This document shows, in pieces, positions 1-5,129 of a stretch of 8,573 bases of DNA. The DNA comes from DATJBC01 sp035515515. GTDB lineage: Bacteria > Actinomycetota > Acidimicrobiia > Acidimicrobiales > UBA8190. The stretch covers positions 1 to 8,573 of the forward strand of contig DATJBC010000278.1 in the NCBI GenBank assembly GCA_035515515.1, given 5' to 3'. The notes beneath the pieces were generated by a model, which was given only the letters and a program-made list of their open reading frames with translations, was not told the DNA's origin and ran no database searches. Positions within the stretch are counted from its first letter, which is position 1; every line of letters begins with the position of its first letter. The position numbers and the translations under genes are program-made.

Positions 1-1
1 G

Positions 2-964
2 GCCGGGGCGGCCCTGGTGGCCCGGGTCAACGCCCCGAGCCCGTCCGAGGTGGACGCCGCCCCCGACGGCCTCAGCTATGTGAGCTTCCTGGCGCCCGCC
101 TCCCAGCTCGACACGGTGCGGGCGCTGGTGGCGCAGAAGGCCACGGCCTTCAGCTTGGACCTCGTCCCCCGCATCAGCCGCGCCCAGTCGATGGACGCCC
201 TGTCCTCGCAGGCCACGGTGTCGGGGTACCTGTCCGCGCTGGCCGCCGCCGAGCGCCTCCCCAAGTTCTTCCCCATGTTCATGACCGCCGCGGGCACCGT
301 CCCGCCCGCCAAGGTGCTCGTGCTGGGGGCGGGGGTGGCGGGCCTGCAGGCCATCGCCACGGCCCGACGCCTCGGCGCCCAGGTGCGCGCCTACGACGTG
401 CGGGCGGCGGCCAAGGAGGAGGTCCAGTCGCTGGGTGCCGCCTTCGTGGAGCTCGAGCTCGAGACCCAGGAGGGGGCGGGCGGCTACGCCCGGGAGCAGT
501 CCGAGGACTTCCTGGCCCGCCAGCGCGAGCTGATCGGCACCGAGGTGGCGGCCGCCGACGTGGTGATCACCACCGCGGCCGTCCCCGGGCGCAAGGCCCC
601 CCTCCTCGTGACCACGGCCATGGTCGAGGGCATGGCCCAGGGTTCGGTGGTGGTGGACATGGCGGCCGACGGCGGCGGCAACTGCGAGCTCACCCAGGCG
701 GGCAAGGACATCGACCACCGGGGGGTGGTCGTGTGCGGGCTGGCCAACCCGCCGGCGGCCATGCCCACCCACGCCAGCTTCCTCTACGCCCGCAACGTGG
801 CCAACTTCCTGGCCCTGGTGGTCACCGACGGCGAGCTCACCCCCGACTTCGACGACGAGATCGTGTCGGGCTGCTGCGTCGTGCGCGCCGGTGAGGTGGT
901 CCACGGCCCCACCGCCGAGCTCATGGGCGGTGCCCGGGCCGCGACCGAGGAGGCAACGCCGTGA
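2..964 (+). CDS. pntAA: NAD(P) transhydrogenase alpha-1 subunit (domain I), 5' partial
   Basis: This is the NAD(H)-binding domain I subunit of the proton-translocating transhydrogenase, which moves hydride between NADH and NADP+ at the cytoplasmic face of the membrane. The frame is open from base 2 to the TGA at 962-964. By comparison with remembered E. coli PntA, roughly 65-70 N-terminal residues lie upstream of the window, so the GTG at 17 is internal and not the start. Family hallmarks are VPRISRAQSMDALSS, then AGTVPPAKVLVLGAGVAG with the GAGVAG dinucleotide-binding loop at bases 326-343, a following acidic strand end (AYDVR), and VVVDMAADGGGNCE. The C-terminus ends shortly after the domain I region, with no membrane segments, as expected for the split alpha-1 form. 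The last four bases overlap the start of pntAB (GTGA), which implies translational coupling. Identification is firm; only the 5' end is missing. Confidence 0.95.
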   Translation, partial: AGAALVARVNAPSPSEVDAAPDGLSYVSFLAPASQLDTVRALVAQKATAFSLDLVPRISRAQSMDALSSQATVSGYLSALAAAERLPKFFPMFMTAAGTVPPAKVLVLGAGVAGLQAIATARRLGAQVRAYDVRAAAKEEVQSLGAAFVELELETQEGAGGYAREQSEDFLARQRELIGTEVAAADVVITTAAVPGRKAPLLVTTAMVEGMAQGSVVVDMAADGGGNCELTQAGKDIDHRGVVVCGLANPPAAMPTHASFLYARNVANFLALVVTDGELTPDFDDEIVSGCCVVRAGEVVHGPTAELMGGARAATEEATP

Positions 965-1323
965 TCGCAGCCGCGGGCCCCGGGCTCATGACCTTCATCA
1001 CCGTCTTCGTGCTCGCCGTCTTCGTGGGCTACGAGGTGGTGTCGAAGGTCCCCAGCATCCTGCACACCCCGCTCATGTCGGGGAGCAACGCCATCCACGG
1101 GATCATCCTCGTGGGCACCATGCTCGTGCTGGGCGACGCCCACGGCACCGCCCAGCTCGTCCTGGGGTTCCTGGCCGTGATCCTGGCCACGCTCAACGTG
1201 GTCGGCGGGTTCGTGGTCACCGACCGGATGCTCGAGATGTTCAAGGCCAAGCCCTCCGACCGCAAGGCCGCCGGCGCCGACGGCGGCGAGACCGGGGGGG
1301 GCGCACCGGGGGCGGGCACGTGA
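961..1323 (+). CDS. pntAB: NAD(P) transhydrogenase alpha-2 subunit (membrane part)
   Basis: This 120-residue membrane subunit supplies part of domain II, the proton channel of transhydrogenase, between the alpha-1 (NAD-binding) and beta (NADP-binding) subunits. Three hydrophobic segments are visible at about residues 8-26, 43-58 and 65-86. The conserved HTPLMSGSNAIHGII stretch at 35-49 is the PntAB signature. The last 20 or so residues are a Gly/Ala-rich hydrophilic tail. The GTG start overlaps the pntAA stop by 4 bases and has a strong ribosome-binding site, GAGGAGG at 947-953, seven bases upstream. Its stop in turn overlaps the pntB start as GTGA at 1320-1323. Length and content are normal for the split alpha-2 form found in many actinobacteria. 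Confidence 0.95.
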   Translation: MIAAAGPGLMTFITVFVLAVFVGYEVVSKVPSILHTPLMSGSNAIHGIILVGTMLVLGDAHGTAQLVLGFLAVILATLNVVGGFVVTDRMLEMFKAKPSDRKAAGADGGETGGGAPGAGT

Positions 1324-2714
1324 GCCGCTCGACCGCCACCGACCTGGTCTACCTGGTCGCCATCGTCGGCTTCATCCTCGCCCTGAAGGGCCTGTCGTCA
1401 CCGCGCCGGGCCCGCCTCGGCAACCTGGTGGGAGCGGCCGGCATGCTCGTGGCGCTGGCGTGGACGTTCTCGCTGCCCACCGTGTACCACGACACCAGCC
1501 ACCTGGTGCTCATCATCGCCGCCATCGCCATCGGCACCGCCATCGGCGTGCCCGCGGCGCGCCTGGTGAAGATGACGGCCATGCCCCAGATGGTGGCCGT
1601 CTTCAACGGTGTGGGCGGCGGTGCCGCCGCCCTGGTGTCGCTCACCGAGTTCATCGCCCTGGGGAAGCACATCGCCATCTACCGGATCTGCGAGGTGCTC
1701 TTCGGCGTGCTGGTGGGATCGGTGTCCTTCGCCGGCAGCGCGGTGGCCTTCGCCAAGCTCCAGGAGCTCGTCACGGGGCGCCCCATCACCTACCCGGGCC
1801 AGCAGGCCATCAACGCGGCGATCGCCGTGGCCATCCTGGTCCTCCTGGTCATCACGGTGGTGACGGCCAACACGGCGGTGCTGGTGGTGGTCCTGGCGCT
1901 CTCGCTCGTGCTGGGCGCCATCTTCGTGCTGCCCATCGGGGGCGCCGACACCCCGGTGCTCATCTCCCTCCTCAACGCCTTCACCGGCCTGGCCGTGGCG
2001 GCCTCGGGGTTCACGCTCAACAGCACGCTGCTCATCGTGGCGGGGACGCTGGTGGGTGCCTCCGGCACGCTGCTCACCCGCATGATGAGCCACGCCATGG
2101 GCCGCTCCCTGCCCAACATCCTCTTCAGCGCCTTCGGGTCGGTGGTGACCGCCGGCGAGGGCGCCGAGGGCGCCGAGGGCCGCGCCGTGCGCTCCGGCAC
2201 GGCCGAGGACATCGGGGTCCTCCTGGCCTACGCCCGCAAGGTGGCCATCGTCCCCGGCTACGGGCTGGCCGTGGCCCAGGCCCAGCACACCGCGCGCGAG
2301 CTGGCCGACGCCCTGGCGGCGCGGGGCGTGGAGGTCTACTACGCCATCCACCCCGTGGCCGGCCGCATGCCGGGCCACATGAACGTGCTCCTGGCCGAGG
2401 CCAACGTCCCCTACGACCAGCTCGAGGAGATGGACGACGCCAACCAGGACATGGGCACCACCGACGTGGCGCTCGTGGTGGGGGCCAACGACACCGTGAA
2501 CCCGGCGGCCAAGAACACGCCCGGCAGCCCCATCTTCGGCATGCCCATCATCAACGCCGACCAGGCCCAGAACATCGTGTTCCTGAAGCGCTCCATGCGC
2601 CCGGGGTTCGCCGGGATCGACAACGACCTGCTCTACGACCCCAAGACCACGATGCTCTTCGGCGACGCCAAGGATTCGCTGTCCAAGCTGGTCGCCGCGG
2701 TGAAGGCGGCCTGA
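1320..2714 (+). CDS. pntB: NAD(P) transhydrogenase beta subunit
   Basis: This 464-residue protein carries the rest of membrane domain II (many hydrophobic helices over about residues 1-265) and the NADP(H)-binding domain III at the C-terminus. Domain III begins near residue 308 with VAIVPGYGLAVAQAQH, the Rossmann turn of PntB. It continues through IHPVAGRMPGHMNVLLAEA, VGANDTVNPAA and the KRSM motif at 423-426, and closes with LFGDAK. A Gly/Glu/Ala-rich linker near residues 278-290 joins the two domains. The GTG at 1320 is chosen because it overlaps the pntAB stop by 4 bases and begins a typical PntB N-terminus (TATDLVYLVAIVGFILALKG); the longer in-frame extension upstream is Arg-rich shadow. 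With PntAA and PntAB it forms the complex that couples proton influx to NADPH formation. A Phe (GFAGIDN) sits where many homologues have Tyr; this is probably conservative. Confidence 0.96.
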   Translation: MSRSTATDLVYLVAIVGFILALKGLSSPRRARLGNLVGAAGMLVALAWTFSLPTVYHDTSHLVLIIAAIAIGTAIGVPAARLVKMTAMPQMVAVFNGVGGGAAALVSLTEFIALGKHIAIYRICEVLFGVLVGSVSFAGSAVAFAKLQELVTGRPITYPGQQAINAAIAVAILVLLVITVVTANTAVLVVVLALSLVLGAIFVLPIGGADTPVLISLLNAFTGLAVAASGFTLNSTLLIVAGTLVGASGTLLTRMMSHAMGRSLPNILFSAFGSVVTAGEGAEGAEGRAVRSGTAEDIGVLLAYARKVAIVPGYGLAVAQAQHTARELADALAARGVEVYYAIHPVAGRMPGHMNVLLAEANVPYDQLEEMDDANQDMGTTDVALVVGANDTVNPAAKNTPGSPIFGMPIINADQAQNIVFLKRSMRPGFAGIDNDLLYDPKTTMLFGDAKDSLSKLVAAVKAA

Positions 2715-2726
2715 GCGGGGCCTCAG
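2711..2726. terminator. Short inverted repeat between convergent stops
   Basis: CTGAG (2711-2715) and CTCAG (2722-2726) form a 5-bp stem around a 6-base loop. The stop codon of pntB lies in one arm and that of the PIN-TRAM gene in the other. The gap between the two coding regions is only 8 bases, so this is the only place for a bidirectional terminator. The stem is short and has no T-run on either strand, so the call is tentative. Confidence 0.25.
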
Positions 2727-3808
2727 CCCGCGTTGGCGTGGGTGCCGACGCGCTCGGCCAGGGTGGGGCCGCCCTCGAAGAGCTGGGCGAAGACCAACAG
2801 GCCCTGGCTGGTCTGGCGGGCCGAGGACACCACGACCTCGACCCCCCGTCGCCCCACCAGGTGCGACGCGTCGTTGACCACCACCATGTCGCCCTCGGGG
2901 AGGTAGCCGACGGCCTGCCGGGGCTGGCGGCCCTCCTTCACGAGGTCGATGACGAGGTGCTCGCCGGGGGGGTGGTCCGGTGACAGCTCGGCGGCCACCC
3001 GCCGCAGGTCGACCACGGCGAGGTTCTCGGCCACCGCCCGCTCGACGACCTCGATGGAGCAGGTGGCGAGGCGCAAGTGCAGCCGGTGCGCCAGCGCGAT
3101 GGCGCGGTCGGTGGTGTCGGCGTAGTCGGGGACCTCGTCGTCGTCCATCCACACCTCGACCCCGTGGGACCGCAGCGCCTCGACCGACTCGAGCCCCCGC
3201 CGGGCCCGGCGCGACGCCACCAGGTCGGGGCTGTGCACCAGGGTGCGCACCTCGTCCACCACGAAGCGCGGGACCACGATGCCCCCGCTCAGCAGCCCGG
3301 CCCGCCCCAGGACCAGCAGGAACCGGTCCATCACGGCCGAGCTGTCGACCAGGAGCGCCGCGCCCGGCGGCGTCTCGGCCGGCCGGTCCAGGAGGTGCGA
3401 CATGCCCGCCGCCCGGATGACCTCCTTGCCCTTGGCCACCCCGATGCGGGCCCCCGCCGCGCACAGCACCCAGGCGAAGGCGGCCACCAGGGGGTAGTCG
3501 ACGCTCGAGTGCACCAGCGCCACCACCGGCAGCCCCGCCACCAGGCCCAGCAGCAGGCCGGTGGTGCCCACGACGGAGCCGGCGAAGACCTCGCTGGCGG
3601 GCATGGAGCGCAACTCCCCGACGGCGCCACGCAGGCCGCGGTCGATGAGCCGGCCGATGACCCCGCCGAGCAGGTAGGCGACGAGCGCGCCCAGCGTGAT
3701 GGCCACCGCGGGCGCGGTCGTCGTGCGCCCGATGTGGTCGCCGACCGCCAGCCCGCCGATGGTCCCGGCGATGACCAGCAGCAGCCTGAACACCTCGACG
3801 AAAACCAC
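2723..3808 (-). CDS. Membrane-anchored PIN and TRAM domain protein (YacL-like)
   Basis: This 361-residue protein has three regions. Residues about 5-120 hold several hydrophobic segments (near 5-24, 33-55, 76-99 and 105-120), giving a membrane anchor. A PIN nuclease-like domain spans about 150-275. A TRAM RNA-binding domain spans about 278-342 (PPGEHLVIDLVKEGRQPRQAVGYL ... VVVSSARQTSQGLLVFAQ, given in part). This is the order seen in YacL-type proteins of Firmicutes and Actinobacteria, whose role is thought to be RNA-related. Acidic PIN residues are visible: D155 and D161 (LLVDSSAVMD), E186 (FVVDEV) and D234 (DRAIALA). Where the family usually has a last Asp (xTNDxxL), this protein reads LATCSIEV, with Ser at 251. 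The start is the GTG at 3806-3808, with GAGG seven bases upstream. It converges on pntB and diverges from the SDR gene. Fold assignment is strong; RNase activity is not shown. Confidence 0.88.
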   Translation of the reverse strand: MVFVEVFRLLLVIAGTIGGLAVGDHIGRTTTAPAVAITLGALVAYLLGGVIGRLIDRGLRGAVGELRSMPASEVFAGSVVGTTGLLLGLVAGLPVVALVHSSVDYPLVAAFAWVLCAAGARIGVAKGKEVIRAAGMSHLLDRPAETPPGAALLVDSSAVMDRFLLVLGRAGLLSGGIVVPRFVVDEVRTLVHSPDLVASRRARRGLESVEALRSHGVEVWMDDDEVPDYADTTDRAIALAHRLHLRLATCSIEVVERAVAENLAVVDLRRVAAELSPDHPPGEHLVIDLVKEGRQPRQAVGYLPEGDMVVVNDASHLVGRRGVEVVVSSARQTSQGLLVFAQLFEGGPTLAERVGTHANAG

Positions 3809-3912
3809 GCTCCGACCTCGCTGTCGCCGCCCTCGGGGCGGAGATCAAGAAAATGCAGGTACCTAACCCATCGGCACGGCCGGGGCGGGCGCATAAGCCC
3901 CGATTGGCGCTC

Positions 3913-3929
3913 CCGGGGCGTTGCCCCGG
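3913..3929. other. Perfect 7-bp stem-loop (GTT loop)
   Basis: CCGGGGC, then GTT, then GCCCCGG forms an all-GC 7-bp stem with a 3-base loop. It lies about 105 bases upstream of the PIN-TRAM start and about 190 bases upstream of the SDR start. It could be an untranslated-leader structure for either divergent transcript or a transcription barrier between them. There is no T-run. The role is unknown. Confidence 0.3.
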
Positions 3930-4081
3930 CCGGGGAAGGGACCGGGGGGGCGCGGCACGGCGCCCAGCAGGGGCGACACGGCGGCGCACGGCGCGCCGGC
4001 CAAGAACAACAGTTGCACATCTTTTCCCAGCCGCGTGCCGCCGACAATGCACGCGAACGTGAGGGCGCCGCGGCGCGGACA

Positions 4082-4087
4082 TACGAT
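4082..4087 (+). promoter_or_regulatory. -10-like hexamer TACGAT
   Basis: TACGAT matches the TAnnnT form of actinobacterial sigma-70-type -10 boxes, with 4 of 6 bases of TATAAT. A GTG lies 6 bases downstream at 4094, which is the distance expected between a -10 box and a transcription start, so a leaderless transcript starting at that GTG is possible. No recognisable -35 is seen 16-18 bases upstream, which is common for leaderless actinobacterial promoters. Confidence 0.35.
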
Positions 4088-4093
4088 CCGTTC

Positions 4094-4123
4094 GTGCTGC
4101 CTTGCGCCGACCCCCGACGGTGA
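4094..4123 (+). CDS. Candidate leaderless 9-codon leader ORF
   Basis: GTG at 4094-4096 opens a 9-codon frame encoding VLPCADPRR (first residue Met if initiated) that ends at TGA 4121-4123. That stop overlaps the GTG start of the SDR gene (4120-4122) as GTGA. The SDR start itself has no clear ribosome-binding site, so translation of this mini-ORF followed by re-initiation could explain how the SDR is translated. It is very short and may be chance; the support is position only (the -10 spacing and the GTGA junction). Confidence 0.22.
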   Translation: MLPCADPRR

Positions 4124-5055
4124 AGATCTTCGTCGCCGGCGGGACGGGGGTGCTGGGGCGGCGCGTCATCCCGCTGCTCGTGGAGGCGGGGCACGACGTC
4201 ACCGCCCTGGCGCGCAACGACGAGCGTGCCGGCCTCGTGCGCCGGCTCGGGGCCCGGCCGGTGCAGGCCGACATCTTCGACCCGGACGCGGCACGCGCCG
4301 CGGCCGCCGGGCACGACGCGCTGTGCAACCTGGCCACCCACATCCCGGCCGTGCGCCGGATGGGGCTGCCCGGCGCCTGGAAGGAGAACGACCGCATCCG
4401 CACCGAGCTGTCGAAGGTCCTGGCCGAGGCGGCCGTCGCCGCCGGCGCCGGGCGCTACGTCCAGGAGTCGGTGGCCTTCCTCTACGCCGACGGCGGCGAC
4501 GCCTGGATCGACGAGGGCTCGCCCGTGGAGCCGGTGGCCAACCTGGCGTCAGCGGCCACGGCCGAGGCCAACGCCGCCACCGTGACGGCGGCCGGAGGGG
4601 CGGGGGTCGTCCTGCGCTTCGCCGCCTTCTACGGCCCCGACAGCGACTCGTCGCTGGCGATGATCACGATGGCGCGCCGCCGGGTGGCGCTGGGGGCGGG
4701 CCCCGGCGCCTACGTGTCCTCGGTCACCACCGACGACGCCGCCTCGGCCGTGGTCGCCGCGCTGTCGGCGCCGGCCGGCACCTACAACGTCGGGGACGAC
4801 GAGCCCGTCACCCGGCGGGAGTTCTTCTGGGCCCTGGCCGACGCGCTCGGCACCCGGCCCCCGGTCGTCGCCCCGGCCGGCCTCGTCAAGCTGGGCGGGG
4901 CCAAGGCGTCGTACCTGGCGCGCTCACAACGCGTCAGCAACCGCCGCTTCGTGGAGACGACGGGCTGGCACCCGGCGTGCCCGAGCGTGCGCCAGGGCTG
5001 GCCCGCGGTGGTCGCCGCCGCCCGGCGCGTCGGGACGTCGGGCCGCCCGCGGTGA
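4120..5055 (+). CDS. NAD(P)-binding epimerase/dehydratase-like protein (atypical SDR)
   Basis: This 311-residue protein has a Rossmann fold of the extended/atypical short-chain dehydrogenase type. The nucleotide-binding loop GGTGVLG is at residues 7-13, right at the N-terminus, which supports the GTG at 4120 over the TTG at 4102. Other family landmarks are an acidic residue after strand 3 (QADIFD, 49-54), NLATHIP at 70-76 (usual NxAA/NLA cofactor contact), an ESVAFLY strand at 116-122 carrying the possible catalytic Ser118, RFAAFYGPDS at 166-175 and the C-terminal TYNVGDDEPVTRREF (221-235). The usual YxxxK dyad is absent: the expected position, around 140-150, reads NLASAATAEA. It may therefore be a redox sensor, an isomerase with other residues, or a binding protein. 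No substrate can be named. It stands alone between the divergent intergenic region and a GC-rich hairpin. Confidence 0.82.
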   Translation: MKIFVAGGTGVLGRRVIPLLVEAGHDVTALARNDERAGLVRRLGARPVQADIFDPDAARAAAAGHDALCNLATHIPAVRRMGLPGAWKENDRIRTELSKVLAEAAVAAGAGRYVQESVAFLYADGGDAWIDEGSPVEPVANLASAATAEANAATVTAAGGAGVVLRFAAFYGPDSDSSLAMITMARRRVALGAGPGAYVSSVTTDDAASAVVAALSAPAGTYNVGDDEPVTRREFFWALADALGTRPPVVAPAGLVKLGGAKASYLARSQRVSNRRFVETTGWHPACPSVRQGWPAVVAAARRVGTSGRPR

Positions 5056-5057
5056 GC

Positions 5058-5101
5058 GCCGTCCGGCGGGGGGGCGGCCACATCCCGCCGCCCGGACCGG
5101 C
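5058..5101 (+). terminator. GC-rich stem-loop after the SDR gene
   Basis: Just after the SDR stop, GCC-GTCCGG (5058-5066) can pair with CCGGAC-c-GGC (5092-5101, one bulged base), enclosing a further possible CGGG/CCCG pairing (5067-5070 with 5084-5087). The structure is very GC-rich and lacks a T-run, as is often the case for terminators in high-GC actinobacteria. It separates the SDR from the secreted protein gene, which suggests the latter has its own promoter in the remaining bases before its start. Confidence 0.35.
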
Positions 5102-5129
5102 GCGGGCGCGCCGACGGCTTCAGGTCGGC

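Larger units (their letters stand above)
3809..4119. promoter_or_regulatory. Divergent intergenic region
   Basis: About 310 bases separate the start of the minus-strand PIN-TRAM gene from the start of the plus-strand SDR gene. No convincing coding region was found on either strand. It holds two A/T-rich patches that stand out from the surrounding GC (about 3841-3868 and 4001-4027), both reasonable sites for promoters. The first contains the 8-base palindrome AGGTACCT at 3857-3864, a possible operator. A perfect stem-loop lies at 3913-3929, directly followed by the overlapping palindrome CCCCGGCCGGGG at 3924-3935. A -10-like hexamer serving the plus strand is at 4082-4087. I could not fit a good -35/-10 pair for the minus-strand gene. 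Confidence 0.5.

Noticed and set aside
891..1319. N-terminal extension of the pntB frame
   Set aside because: It overlaps pntAA and all of pntAB and is Arg/His-rich shadow. The family N-terminus begins at 1320, where the GTGA overlap lies.
4013..4048. TTGCAC (4013) with GACAAT (4043) as a promoter
   Set aside because: The spacing of 24 bases is too long for a sigma-70-type promoter.
3853..4062. 69-codon plus-strand ORF in the intergenic region, with GGAG nine bases before its ATG
   Set aside because: It lacks the third-position G/C preference of the real genes, is Arg-rich throughout, uses many codons rare here and has no recognisable domain. The ribosome-binding match is probably chance.
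4102..4119. TTG at 4102 as the SDR start
   Set aside because: It adds MRRPPT before the Rossmann beta strand that normally opens these proteins, has no ribosome-binding site, and GTG 4120 begins directly at KIFVAGG.
1398..4403. Minus-strand open frame of about 1000 codons
   Set aside because: It runs antisense to pntB and out of frame through the PIN-TRAM gene, and its product is an Arg/Gly/His-rich string with no domain. Long spurious frames are expected at this GC content.
3921..5129. Extension of the CHAP protein frame upstream through the SDR gene
   Set aside because: The extension is an Arg/Gly-rich shadow of the SDR in another frame. A signal peptide at 5130-5291 shows that the protein starts there or slightly later.
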